A model generated the notes under the pieces. It did no database searches and was not told the DNA's origin. It worked only from the letters and a program-made list of their open reading frames with translations. The translations under genes and the position numbers were made by a program. A stretch of DNA of 64,000 nt, taken from Treponema zioleckii (lineage in GTDB: Bacteria > Spirochaetota > Spirochaetia > Treponematales > Treponemataceae). The DNA lies in contig NZ_JPUF01000002.1 of assembly GCF_014737315.1 (NCBI RefSeq), forward strand, positions 62,001 to 126,000, written 5' to 3'. Shown here piece after piece: positions 17,111 to 25,494 of the stretch (its first letter is position 1; each line of letters opens with the position of its first letter).

Positions 17111-19453
17111 ATGCCAAAAATTGAAGTCAACGAAAAACTTTTTTTCAATCTTCTTGGAACAAAATACGATTACGACACATTGGAAAAAAAACTTACTTGC
17201 GGAAAGGCCGAGCTTGACGAAAAGCCGGATATGAGCCAGAGCGAGGATGAGCGTGTTATCAAAATCGAGTTGAATGACACTAACCGCCCTGATTTGTGGT
17301 CTACTGGCGGTGTTGCTCGTCAGCTTCGTTTGCACGCTGGCGCAAAACGCTCTGACTATTCAAAATTCATGTCACGGGCAAATGCCGTTAAAGATTGTGG
17401 AAACCGCGTTATTACGGTTGACCCTGAGCTTTTAAAAATCCGTCCGTTCATGGTGAGCTTTGTTATTTCTGGAAAACCGATTGACGATCCGATGCTTAAA
17501 GACATTATTCAGACGCAGGAAAAACTCTGCTGGAACTTCGGACGCAAGAGAAAGACGATTTCCATGGGCGTTTACAGAATGTCTCAGATTCAGTGGCCGT
17601 GCCATTATAAAGCCGTTGACCCGGACAAAACTTCTTTTGTACCGCTTGCCTGCGATTCTCCAATGACTTGCCGACAGATTCTTACTGACCATCCAAAAGG
17701 AAAGGATTTTGGATGGATTATCAAAGACCTCCCTAAATTCCCGTTGCTCACCGACGACAAAAACGAGGTTCTTTCAATGGCTCCTGTAATCAATTCTGCG
17801 ACTCTCGGAGCCGTTGAGGTTGGCGACAAAGACCTTATGGTTGAGCTTACGGGCGACAACATCGAGAATCTTATTCTTTCTGCCAATATTGTGGCTTGTG
17901 ATTTTGCCGATGCTGGATACGAGATTCTTCCTGTAAAAGTAGTTCATCCTTATGAGACAGGGCTTGGAAAGGAGATTACGGTTCCGTTCTACTTCCAGAA
18001 ATCAACGAAGGCAACTCTTGCCGCAATCAACAAAAAACTCGGCTGCGACCTTACGAAAGCAGAGGTGCTTGATGCGCTTTCCCGCATGGACAACGACGTT
18101 ACGGCAAAAGATTTTGATGCGACTGAAAAAACAGCAAGATACCTCAAGGCTAACAAGAACGACGTTGAATTTGAGCTTTATCCGGCTCCGTACCGAAACG
18201 ACTTCCTCCATGAAGTTGACATTATTGAAGACGTGATGATTGGAGTTGGACTTGATTACTTTAAGCCGGTCCGCCCGAACGATTTTACTGTAGGCCAGCT
18301 TTCGCCGGTAACTTTGTTCAGCCGCAAGGCAAAAGAAATTATGGTGGGATTGGGCTATCAGGAGATGATTTTTAACTATCTCGGCTCAAAGAAAGACTAC
18401 ATTGAAAAGATGAATATTTCGGACGAGAAGGTTATCGAGATTTTGAATCCGATGAGCGAGAACTATCAGTTCGTTCGACCGTCGATTATCGCGTCTTTGC
18501 TCAGGGCAGAAAGTGCCGCTGCAAATGCAATCTTCCCGCACAAGATTTTTGAAATCGGAAAAGTTGCGTTCCTTGAGCCTAGTGAAAATACAGGAACAAA
18601 AACGATTCAGTCTTTGGGATTCCTTACCGCTTCTAACAACGCAAACTTCAACGATTTGGCTTCTGAAGTCAGCACTTTGCTTTACTATCTTGACCACAAA
18701 TACGAGGTTAAGGAGTCTGATGATCCTAGATTTATTCCTGGCCGCCAGGCTGCGATTATCGTTAACGGAAAGCAGGAAGGAATCTTTGGAGAAATCCATC
18801 CGCAGGTTCTTGAGAATTGGGCAATCACAGTTCCTTGTGTTGCCGGCGAAGTGAACGTAGAGGCTCTTATGCCAAAAGAAAAGCCTCATTCAAAGGCTGC
18901 TCCTAAAGAAACTAAAGGCGAAGTAAAAAATCAGCCTTCACCTGCAGAAACTGACCCTGCCGCTTATTATGACGAGCACGTTCAGCTTCTCGTTGCAAAA
19001 ATCGAGAAAGTTGAATGCAATCCCCAGGGTGACAAACTCTACATCGAGACAATGGACGACGGTTCTGGAACACCTCGAATCATTCAGTCAGGTTTGCGCC
19101 CGTACTTGAAGGAAGAGGAACTTTTGGGACAGCACGTAATCATTGCGGCAAACCTTGCTCCTCGCAAAATGAAGGGCGTTGAAAGCCGCGGAATGCTTCT
19201 TGCCTGCGATTACACTGAGGACGGAAAAGAAAAAGTAGAACTTCTTACGGCTCCTTGGGCTGCTCCTGGAACTGTAATCACTCTAGAAGGAAGCAATTTT
19301 AACGGCGAAAAGCCTGCAAAAATTGACATCGACAAGTTCTGCAAGGTTGACTACAAAGTTTCTGGCCACACGGTAATGATTGCCGGCAAAAAGGCTCTTG
19401 CCGACGGAAAAGAAATTAAAACCGTAAAAGCAGATAACTGCGAAGTTTGCTAA
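17111..19453 (+). CDS. pheT: Phenylalanyl-tRNA synthetase beta subunit, archaeal type, with C-terminal tRNA-binding domain
   Basis: This 780-residue beta subunit of PheRS is of the archaeal/eukaryotic type known in spirochaetes. It has no N-terminal EMAP-like domain, starts directly with MPKIEVNEKLFFNLLG, and has the B3/4 region near 110-270 and B5 with DFLHEVDIIEDV (about 360). The catalytic-like fold ends near 585. A Lys/Pro-rich linker (about 588-622) leads to a Trbp111/EMAPII-like OB-fold domain (about 623-735: HVQLLVAKIEKVECNPQGDK, NLAPRKMKGVESRGML). A final ~45-residue tail follows. An OB-fold at this end is unusual and would add tRNA affinity. The alpha subunit is not in this window. 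A GAGG lies before the ATG, and a terminator follows. Confidence 0.92.
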   Translation: MPKIEVNEKLFFNLLGTKYDYDTLEKKLTCGKAELDEKPDMSQSEDERVIKIELNDTNRPDLWSTGGVARQLRLHAGAKRSDYSKFMSRANAVKDCGNRVITVDPELLKIRPFMVSFVISGKPIDDPMLKDIIQTQEKLCWNFGRKRKTISMGVYRMSQIQWPCHYKAVDPDKTSFVPLACDSPMTCRQILTDHPKGKDFGWIIKDLPKFPLLTDDKNEVLSMAPVINSATLGAVEVGDKDLMVELTGDNIENLILSANIVACDFADAGYEILPVKVVHPYETGLGKEITVPFYFQKSTKATLAAINKKLGCDLTKAEVLDALSRMDNDVTAKDFDATEKTARYLKANKNDVEFELYPAPYRNDFLHEVDIIEDVMIGVGLDYFKPVRPNDFTVGQLSPVTLFSRKAKEIMVGLGYQEMIFNYLGSKKDYIEKMNISDEKVIEILNPMSENYQFVRPSIIASLLRAESAAANAIFPHKIFEIGKVAFLEPSENTGTKTIQSLGFLTASNNANFNDLASEVSTLLYYLDHKYEVKESDDPRFIPGRQAAIIVNGKQEGIFGEIHPQVLENWAITVPCVAGEVNVEALMPKEKPHSKAAPKETKGEVKNQPSPAETDPAAYYDEHVQLLVAKIEKVECNPQGDKLYIETMDDGSGTPRIIQSGLRPYLKEEELLGQHVIIAANLAPRKMKGVESRGMLLACDYTEDGKEKVELLTAPWAAPGTVITLEGSNFNGEKPAKIDIDKFCKVDYKVSGHTVMIAGKKALADGKEIKTVKADNCEVC

Positions 19454-19475
19454 TTTTTAACACTTTATAAATCGA

Positions 19476-19502
19476 GGTCGGGTATTTTGCCCGACCTTTT
19501 TT
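19476..19502 (+). terminator. Intrinsic terminator after pheT
   Basis: GGTCGGG, loop TATTTTG, CCCGACC and TTTTTT make a compact strong terminator 23 bases after pheT, just upstream of the argA-like start at 19513. Confidence 0.9.
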
Positions 19503-19512
19503 CTAGAAAAAT

Positions 19513-20874
19513 ATGGAAGAATCAGCTATTCAGGAAAAAGCGGAGCGAATCCGCGACGTTATCCGCTACATAAGCAAGTTCCGCAATGCGGCGGTGGTAA
19601 TTCATCTTGATGACAGGGTGATAGACTCGCCTTTATTTTCAAATCATATTCGGGACATTTCTTTGATTCACGAGGCCGGATTGAAAGTTATAATCGTGCC
19701 TGGCGCACACAAAAGAATCGACAATATTTTGAGTCAGAACGGCATAAAATGGACGATGAAGAACGGAATCCGAATCACGACGCCGGACGCAATGCCAATA
19801 ATAAAGAATGCTGCGTTTGATGTTTCGAATATCGTTATGACGAGTCTTGCCGGGGAGCATCTTACCGCCGTAATCGGAAACTGGGTTCGTGCGCGGGGAA
19901 AGGGCGTTCTTTCTGGCGTGGATTACGGAACTGCCGGAGAAATTGACAAACTTGACGACGAAACGATTCAGACCGTGCTCGACAACGGTTTTATTCCGAT
20001 TTTTCCGTGCATTGGCTGGAGTCTGAACGGAAAGCCGTACAACATTTCTTCCGTGGAACTGGCTTCTCAAATTGCGATGCACATGAAGGCCGACAAACTC
20101 TTCTATCTTCTTCCGGACGCGGAGCTTTCCGAAAAATATTTTACGATTCCTTGTGAGCAGGGACGAACTGAGTCTGGCTGCATTCCTGCCATGAACATTG
20201 AGGAAGTCGGAACTTTTCTTGCGTGCAACAAAAAAGCCGACAAGGTTAAGCTAAAGGACGCGGACAAAGATTATTTTGACAGCATGATTTCGATTGTGAA
20301 ACTTTCTCGCGAGGCGGTTCTAAAAGGTGTTACGCGAGTTCACGTTTTGAACAGCTCGCTTGAAGGAACTCTTCCGTGCGAGATTTTCAGCGACTTTGGT
20401 TCGGGTACGATGATTTATTCCTCGAACTACGGAAAGATTCGTGCTATGCGTCGAGAGGATATTCCTGCGGTCATGTCGCTTATTCGTCCGTTCGTCAAAA
20501 AGAAGATTCTTCTTCCGCGCACCGAGCAGGATTTTGAGGCAACGTACAACGACTACATTGTTTATGAGCTTGACGGAGCCGTTCGTGCGTGTGCGGCACT
20601 GCACATTTATGACCGCACGCAGGCGGAGATTGCTGGCGTTGCGGTTGACGAGTCTTGTGCGCACATTGGCGTTGGCCCGAAGATGATTCAGTATTTGATT
20701 GAAAAAGCAAAAGTAATAAATCTTGCGAGCGTATTTATTTTGACCACGCAGACTGCCGACTGGTTTGAGCGTCTTGGTTTTGTTCCTGATTCTGTTGAGA
20801 ATCTTCCTGCTGAACGTAAAAAAATCTGGAATCCAAAACGCGGTTCCAAGCCGTACAGACTGAATATTAAATAA
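19513..20874 (+). CDS. argA: N-acetylglutamate synthase (amino-acid N-acetyltransferase)
   Basis: This 453-residue protein has the classic ArgA layout: an amino-acid kinase-like N-terminal domain (about 20-290: AVVIHLDDRVIDS, KVIIVPGAHKRID, SSVELASQIAMHMKADKLFYL) and a C-terminal GNAT domain (about 305-440: IRAMRREDIPAVMSLIRPF, AEIAGVAVDESCAHIGVGPKMI, TTQTADWFERLGF). It makes N-acetylglutamate for arginine synthesis. The kinase domain of this type binds arginine for feedback control. No other arg genes lie here. The start codon comes directly after the pheT terminator, so its promoter must overlap that terminator or read-through must occur. Confidence 0.9.
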   Translation: MEESAIQEKAERIRDVIRYISKFRNAAVVIHLDDRVIDSPLFSNHIRDISLIHEAGLKVIIVPGAHKRIDNILSQNGIKWTMKNGIRITTPDAMPIIKNAAFDVSNIVMTSLAGEHLTAVIGNWVRARGKGVLSGVDYGTAGEIDKLDDETIQTVLDNGFIPIFPCIGWSLNGKPYNISSVELASQIAMHMKADKLFYLLPDAELSEKYFTIPCEQGRTESGCIPAMNIEEVGTFLACNKKADKVKLKDADKDYFDSMISIVKLSREAVLKGVTRVHVLNSSLEGTLPCEIFSDFGSGTMIYSSNYGKIRAMRREDIPAVMSLIRPFVKKKILLPRTEQDFEATYNDYIVYELDGAVRACAALHIYDRTQAEIAGVAVDESCAHIGVGPKMIQYLIEKAKVINLASVFILTTQTADWFERLGFVPDSVENLPAERKKIWNPKRGSKPYRLNIK

Positions 20875-21065
20875 AGAATCTGCGAAGAATTCTGTGTGGC
20901 AATGAAGTTTAGTGTATAAATTTCGACACAGATGAACGCAGATAAACAGAGATAGGTCACAGATAAATGAAAGTGCGAGCCTGCGAGGCGAGCACAAAAC
21001 TTCCCCCACAAAACGCGGCTCTCGTTGCCGCCGCGTTTTGTGAACACTTGCGAGTTGTCCCACCA

Positions 21066-21146
21066 GAGCGCGAGTTTTCCGTTAGGAAAACTCGCGGGAA
21101 ACGCACAAGTCGACTTGTATCTGCAAAGTGAACTTGTAGCGTTTCC
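21066..21146 (-). repeat. Single inverted copy of the ~94 bp repeat element
   Basis: Read on -, this segment runs GGAAACGCTACAAGT, then TTGTGCGTTTCCCGCGAGTT, then GGAAAACTCGCGCT. That is the same element that is tandemly repeated at 25495-26040, including its internal GCGAGTTTTCC/GGAAAACTCGC inverted repeat. This shows the element is dispersed and not only tandem. Confidence 0.85.
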
Positions 21147-21237
21147 GTTGGTTGAGTAGCGAAGCGTATCGAAACCACACCAACACAAGCTCACTAAAAT
21201 TCTATCAAACCAAGTTTTTCAGATTTTGCCAACCTCA

Positions 21238-21262
21238 TGCGGAGAACCTGACTTTAACAGGT
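21238..21262 (-). repeat. Duplicated 3' end of tRNA-Leu
   Basis: This segment repeats the last 24 bases of the tRNA-Leu at 21405-21428 (T-arm and acceptor 3' strand) with 23 of 24 matches. The difference places an A in the T-loop where tRNAs need C, so it is not functional. It lies about 145 bases beyond the tRNA 3' end, in the same orientation, like a relic attachment site. Confidence 0.75.
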
Positions 21263-21370
21263 AGGGAGCTGGTTGCCGAAGGCAATTCGACTCATGAGAT
21301 GAGTCGAAAAGCGAGTCTCGGAAAAATCTAAGATTTTTCCGCAGCTTGTGCCACAACTCCATAAGGGCAT

Positions 21371-21404
21371 AAAAAAAGACTTCTGATTTCTCAGAAGTCT
21401 TTCG
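21371..21404 (-). terminator. Terminator of tRNA-Leu
   Basis: On -, AAAGACTTCTGA, a short loop and TCAGAAGTCTTT are followed by a T-run. This ends directly at the tRNA 3' end, leaving almost no trailer. Confidence 0.85.
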
Positions 21405-21486
21405 TGCGGAGAACCTGACTTGAACAGGCACAGCTTGCGCCACTAGCACCTCAAGCTAGCGTGTCTACCAATTCCACCATCCCCGC
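21405..21486 (-). tRNA. tRNA-Leu (anticodon GAG)
   Basis: On - the sequence runs GCGGGGATGGTGGAATTGG..., with anticodon stem-loop GCTAG-CTTGAGG-TGCTAG giving anticodon GAG, a long variable arm, T-arm GCCTG-TTCAAGT-CAGGT and acceptor TCTCCGC plus discriminator A. The acceptor pairs with one G-U. A long variable arm and A73 fit a leucine tRNA. CCA is not encoded. The length is 82 bases. Confidence 0.95.
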
Positions 21487-21592
21487 AAGGTTTCTATACA
21501 ATATACGCTTTAATAATTTTAGTCAATACGTTAATATTTAAAAATCGAAAATTTTCGAAATATTTTTATAAAAAAGGAATCCTGAGGAAATT

Positions 21593-22663
21593 ATGAAATC
21601 AAAACTTTCTTTAATTCTTGCCGCCTTGCTTTCAACAGCAGGAGCTTTTGCGCTTCCTGGAACAAAGCAGTCCGTACCAGATTCATCAGGGCAGTTTGTT
21701 TATTACAAAGACGCGTCTTTTGCCCGCGAATCATATCTTGGAGTCATTTACTATGATGAATCAACTTATGCCTTCCGTTATGTGGCCCCACAAATCAACG
21801 ACAAAAAAAATCCTAAGCCTAAGCTTGAAATGCAGGTTTTTCTTACAGTCAATCCGGAAAGCGACAAACTCGATTTTACTGGCGAGCGTGTAGAACCTTT
21901 CCCGCGCTCACAGGAAGAGACTGACATCATCAATTATATCCACGATTTTGCTTATGAAATGACATCTAGACGGCAGAAAGTTGGTCTGCTCGAAGAGAAA
22001 AAAACTGTCAATCAGGATTACGAGCAGTTTGGTGGATTCGTCAAAATTGAATACGATCCGATGATTCCGGTTTTTAACGTTTCAAAAATAATCGATGCAG
22101 GCGGAAAAGAAGCTCTTTCAATCGTGACGGCTGGTCAGCTTATTTCTTCGAGTGATACGAGCTTTCAGACATTTGAGGGAATCCCTGATAAGATTACCGA
22201 CAAGGCACATTCGTTCAAGCCGAACAAAAAGGCAAAGAAAAACAAGATTACGATTGATGACGAGAATGCCGGAAGTCAGGAATTTACGCTTGATTCTCAG
22301 TGGGAGCAGAAAAACGGCATGAATCTTTGGACGCTTGGAAGTGTTGCTACGATTTCAACGGTGACAATAAATGCCGGTGATATTTCAAAAGCAAAGATTT
22401 TGCGAACAATTTTGCTTGGCCGTGACCATTCTTACCCGGACTGGGCATCGCTAAAAATCGATTCTTCAAAAGACGGTACGATTTCTGTAAGTCCTGTTTA
22501 TTACAATGCTGATTCAAATTCTTTTCTGTACAATTTTAAGGTTATAAAAGAGTTGAAAGGCGGCTCAAACAGCATTTTTGATTTTTCAGTATTTGCCGGG
22601 GCATACACGCCGAATAAAAAATACTTTAACGAAATTTTGAATTCATACAAGACTGTAAAATAG
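21593..22663 (+). CDS. Secreted protein of unknown function
   Basis: This 356-residue protein has a clear signal peptide (MKSKLSLILAALLSTAGAFA, cleavage before LPG). The mature part is rich in beta-strand patterns and charged residues. It has a Lys-rich stretch near 205-220 (PNKKAKKNKITIDD) and a C-terminal segment with YNADSNSFLYNFKVI. There are no Cys-based lipobox, membrane segments or known motifs. The ribosome site is AAGGAATCCTGAGGAA before the ATG. It stands alone and converges on the GerMN gene. A periplasmic or outer-membrane role is likely; no family is recognised. Confidence 0.7.
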   Translation: MKSKLSLILAALLSTAGAFALPGTKQSVPDSSGQFVYYKDASFARESYLGVIYYDESTYAFRYVAPQINDKKNPKPKLEMQVFLTVNPESDKLDFTGERVEPFPRSQEETDIINYIHDFAYEMTSRRQKVGLLEEKKTVNQDYEQFGGFVKIEYDPMIPVFNVSKIIDAGGKEALSIVTAGQLISSSDTSFQTFEGIPDKITDKAHSFKPNKKAKKNKITIDDENAGSQEFTLDSQWEQKNGMNLWTLGSVATISTVTINAGDISKAKILRTILLGRDHSYPDWASLKIDSSKDGTISVSPVYYNADSNSFLYNFKVIKELKGGSNSIFDFSVFAGAYTPNKKYFNEILNSYKTVK

Positions 22664-22724
22664 CTGTAAAATTCAATCACCGAATGTTTTGATTCGGAAT
22701 CTCTGCGCTTGCTTGGTGCATGAG

Positions 22725-22745
22725 AGCCCGAATCAAGTTCGGGCT
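22725..22745. repeat. Palindrome in the convergent 3' gap
   Basis: AGCCCGAA-TCAAG-TTCGGGCT is a perfect 8-base inverted repeat between two converging genes. It belongs to the dispersed CCGAA(n)TTCGG palindromes seen also at 34846-34869 and 58299-58323. It may end transcription, although no T-run follows. Confidence 0.6.
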
Positions 22746-22765
22746 GACGGTATGGAATTGAGTTT

Positions 22766-23755
22766 TTATTTGAAGCTTGCCCTTGAAAGCGGGGTGCCAA
22801 TCCAAATGCCCTCGCTTCCGAGATATTGTTTTTGCTCGCCTTCCACCAAAAACTGCACGGAACTTACCGTTGAGAATTCTGTGGCGGTATAAACGACTTG
22901 CATGAGTTGTGTTTGGTAGCCTTCCACGCCAAATCGGTTGAACTCAAAATTCTTGTTGAAATTCAAGTAAGCTACTCCGTCTTTTATGCTTGCTGAAATG
23001 AGCCTTGTTTCTTCTGGAATCAGCGTTGTGCACCCTTTGTTTTCTTCATCGTCGCTTGGTCCCTGCAGAAGCAATTTTATGTTGTTTGTGAGAGGCGAGG
23101 GCGTTTTTACAACTTTTCTGGAAACTTCCCGGCGGCTTATAACTCCGTCGCTGTTGATTTCGGCGAAGCAGAGCTTTGCGGAAGTCATTTTTACGATTTC
23201 TGTGGACGGAACTGGCTGTTCTGTGATTGTTTGCGTGACTGACCTTGAAGTTGCAATTGCGTTTTCTGGAATTTTAACTTCTGAAGCGGCAATTTCGCTG
23301 TTTTCGCTTGCGTCAAATTCATTTTGTTGCGTTGGAGAATTTTCCGAGTTGACCGCTTCGTTCAAAAGCTCGTTTTGCGCTGCGGAAAGTTCAGTTTGTG
23401 AGCTGGTGCGTGAAGAATCCGACGCTTCTTCGGATGAAGATTCCGTATTTTGCATTAGCGAGTTCAAATCTATTTTTGGGGAAGATGAATCAGAATCATC
23501 TCCCTGTCTTAAATTTATTACGACATCACCGGAATCTGCCGGTTTTTCTTCTTTTTCTTTGTATTCCGCAATGAATGTTGGCGTGGTTCCGAAAATCCGT
23601 TCAAAAAAGTGTGTTGATTTTAAGTTGCTTTTTATGCTGTCGAGTTTTAGCGCAAAAATTATAAAAATCACGAGGATACATAAAATCCAGATTCCTATGA
23701 CTATTAGGGCTTTTTTACTTTTTGAACTATTTGAGTTTTCATCTTTTTCTTTCAT
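22766..23755 (-). CDS. Membrane-anchored GerMN-domain protein
   Basis: This 329-residue protein has a short cytoplasmic start, one membrane segment (about 16-37: ALIVIGIWILCILVIFIIFA), a long Ser/Glu-rich disordered linker (about 70-190) and a C-terminal GerMN domain (about 195-320). That domain shows LTNNIKLLLQGP, RLISASIKDGVAYLNFNKNF and SVQFLVEGEQKQYL. GerMN domains occur in spore germination and lipoprotein contexts and are thought to bind ligands outside the membrane. In a non-sporulating spirochaete its role is unknown. It lies divergent from the PfkB kinase gene. Confidence 0.8.
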   Translation of the reverse strand: MKEKDENSNSSKSKKALIVIGIWILCILVIFIIFALKLDSIKSNLKSTHFFERIFGTTPTFIAEYKEKEEKPADSGDVVINLRQGDDSDSSSPKIDLNSLMQNTESSSEEASDSSRTSSQTELSAAQNELLNEAVNSENSPTQQNEFDASENSEIAASEVKIPENAIATSRSVTQTITEQPVPSTEIVKMTSAKLCFAEINSDGVISRREVSRKVVKTPSPLTNNIKLLLQGPSDDEENKGCTTLIPEETRLISASIKDGVAYLNFNKNFEFNRFGVEGYQTQLMQVVYTATEFSTVSSVQFLVEGEQKQYLGSEGIWIGTPLSRASFK

Positions 23756-23877
23756 AACTTCTGATTATAACAAATTTTCACCGTTTGGTTTATATAACTG
23801 CACTTGAGAACCATAAAATAAACCGATAAAATATTTTTATTCTCGACTTTTTAGAGAATTTTAATGGAGATTTTAAA

Positions 23878-24912
23878 ATGGAACAGCAGCCAGCAAAAAA
23901 GTTTGATTTGATTACATTCGGAGAGACAATGCTTCGTCTTTCGCCACCTTCAAACGGACGTATTTTCCGCAGTGATGTTTTTGAGAAACATGCTGGTGGT
24001 GCGGAGCTTAACGTAGCTTCGGGTGTTTCTCTTCTAGGACTCCGTTCAGGAATTATCACACGTCTGCCTAGAAACGAGCTTGGAACGTTCGTAAAGAACC
24101 GAATCCGTTTTTCGAGCGTTTCGGACGATTTTATTATTTATGATGATTCTCCTGACGCGCGCCTTGGAATTTATTACTACGAGAACGGTGCGTATCCGCG
24201 AAAACCTACCGTAGTTTATGACCGAAGGCATTCTTCAATCACAAAAATTAAGTCTGAGGAAATTCCAGATGACATTTATGGAAAGACTCGGATGTTCTAT
24301 ACTTCTGGAATTACGCTTGCATTGAGCGAAAATACGAGAAAACTTGCCCTTGAGCTGATTCAGAAATTCAAGGCGGCGGGGGCTAAAATCGCTTTTGACG
24401 TAAATTATCGTGCGAACCTTTGGGACGAGGACACGGCTCGCGAGACAATCAAAAAAATCTTGCCGTTCGTTGATTTGCTTTTTATTTCTGAAGAAAGCTG
24501 CCGCAGAATGTTCCAAAAATCTGGCACGCTGGAAGACATGCACCGAGAATTCTGCAAGGATTTCCCGAATATTCAGTACATTGCTTCTTCTGAGCGCGAG
24601 GTTATAAGCCCTAAAGTGCACTCGTTCACGTCGCTTGTTTATTCAAAGGCTGAAGACAAATTCTACACGGAAGAGCCTTACAAGGACATTGATGTTGTGG
24701 ACCGAATCGGTTCTGGAGACGCTTATTGTTCAGGCGTTGTTTTTGGTCTTTTGAAATATGACGACCCAAAAAAGGCGATGGAATTCGGAAATGCAACTTG
24801 CGCCACAAAAAATACGATTGCCGGAGACCTTCCTCTTTCTGACTTTAACGAAATCAGTTCGATTATCAAAGCTCACCAAACCAAAGGAAAGCAGAGCGAG
24901 ATGAATCGCTAA
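23878..24912 (+). CDS. PfkB-family sugar kinase, probable 2-keto-3-deoxygluconate kinase
   Basis: This 344-residue ribokinase/PfkB-family enzyme shows LITFGETMLRLSPP at the start, GGAELNVASGVSLLG (signature 1, about 41-55), KIAFDVNYRANLWD (about 180), and DRIGSGDAYCSGVVFG (signature 2 with catalytic Asp, about 276-291). FDVNYRANLW is typical of KdgK-type kinases that phosphorylate 2-keto-3-deoxygluconate from uronate breakdown. That would suit the PL7-like lyase at 58.5 kb, but they are far apart and the link is an inference. The gene is monocistronic with its own terminator. Confidence 0.85.
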   Translation: MEQQPAKKFDLITFGETMLRLSPPSNGRIFRSDVFEKHAGGAELNVASGVSLLGLRSGIITRLPRNELGTFVKNRIRFSSVSDDFIIYDDSPDARLGIYYYENGAYPRKPTVVYDRRHSSITKIKSEEIPDDIYGKTRMFYTSGITLALSENTRKLALELIQKFKAAGAKIAFDVNYRANLWDEDTARETIKKILPFVDLLFISEESCRRMFQKSGTLEDMHREFCKDFPNIQYIASSEREVISPKVHSFTSLVYSKAEDKFYTEEPYKDIDVVDRIGSGDAYCSGVVFGLLKYDDPKKAMEFGNATCATKNTIAGDLPLSDFNEISSIIKAHQTKGKQSEMNR

Positions 24913-24933
24913 ACTTGCTAATTTTTTTACAAT

Positions 24934-24994
24934 AAAAGCCCTTTTTGCTGAAAAGTGAAAAATGCACTTTTTTTGCAGAAAGGGCTTTTCTTTT
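24934..24994 (+). terminator. Intrinsic terminator after the PfkB kinase
   Basis: AAAAGCCCTTTTTGC and GCAGAAAGGGCTTTT form a long stem (with an inner AAAAGTG/CACTTTT pairing) ending in TTTTCTTTT. Confidence 0.85.
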
Positions 24995-25012
24995 CTTCAA
25001 AATAAATCAATA

Positions 25013-25048
25013 TTAGTATTATAATATACTTGTAAATTACTAGGAAAT
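25013..25048 (+). promoter_or_regulatory. Promoter and putative operator of the Rrf2 gene
   Basis: TTAGTATTATAATATACTT contains a perfect TATAAT (25020-25025) 34 bases before the start and continues to TAGGAAAT. A closely similar sequence lies before cysK (26113-26145): TTAGTAT, then ATACTT, then TAGGAAAT, in the same order and nearly the same spacing. Rrf2 proteins often control their own gene and cysteine or Fe-S genes, so a shared operator is a reasonable reading. Confidence 0.5.
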
Positions 25049-25059
25049 AGAGGGAATAT

Positions 25060-25494
25060 ATGAAGATTTCAACACGCGGACGTTATGCTCTCCGCTTTAT
25101 GATTGATCTTGCACAGCATAATAATGGAGATTACATTGCGTTAAAAGATATTTCTTCGCGGCAGAATATTTCTATAAAATATCTTGAGCAGATTACGTCT
25201 CTTTTGAGCAAATTCGGATTTTTGTTGAGCACGAGAGGACCTAAGGGCGGTTATAAGCTTGCTAAAGCCCCTGACGCATACAAAGTTGGTGATGTTTTAC
25301 GCATTACAGAGGGAAGTCTTGCGCCGGTTGCCTGTCTTGAAACTGAGAAAAATATTTGCGAGCGTTACGGTGAATGCAAGACTATTGCATTGTGGGAAGG
25401 GCTTTATAAAGTGATTAACAATTATCTTGACAGCATTACTATTGATGATTTACTCAACAAAGCGGAGCCTGGAAGCTTTGTGTATATGATCTAA
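25060..25494 (+). CDS. Rrf2-family transcriptional regulator (IscR/CymR-like)
   Basis: This 144-residue Rrf2 regulator has the N-terminal winged helix MKISTRGRYALRFMIDLA, with the recognition region ISSRQNISIKYLEQI and wing LLSTRGPKGGYKLAKAP. The Cys region reads CLETEKNICERYGEC (about 94-108) with three Cys at IscR-like spacing, so an Fe-S cluster may be bound. In IscR/CymR relatives this tunes cysteine or Fe-S metabolism. The next gene on +, beyond a repeat array, is cysK, whose promoter carries a copy of the motif found at this gene's own promoter. Both facts together suggest it controls cysK and itself. Confidence 0.88.
   Translation: MKISTRGRYALRFMIDLAQHNNGDYIALKDISSRQNISIKYLEQITSLLSKFGFLLSTRGPKGGYKLAKAPDAYKVGDVLRITEGSLAPVACLETEKNICERYGECKTIALWEGLYKVINNYLDSITIDDLLNKAEPGSFVYMI

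Larger units (their letters stand above)
20875..21404. other. Repeat-rich intergenic region beside tRNA-Leu
   Basis: This 530-base gap between argA and the tRNA-Leu terminator has no credible gene. It holds a palindrome around 20993-21042 (AAAACGCGGC with GCCGCGTTTT), an inverted single copy of the ~94 bp element (21066-21146), a GGTTGAG...GAAACC dispersed repeat (21148-21180) and a second copy of the tRNA-Leu 3' end (21238-21262). Confidence 0.7.

Noticed and set aside
18386-18889. A - strand gene of 167 codons inside pheT
   Set aside because: It lies wholly within pheT, has no family features and no ribosome site.
20320-21194. Long - strand reading frames over the argA end and following repeats
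   Set aside because: They read through argA in antisense and through dispersed repeats; the sequences are Arg/Cys-rich shadows.
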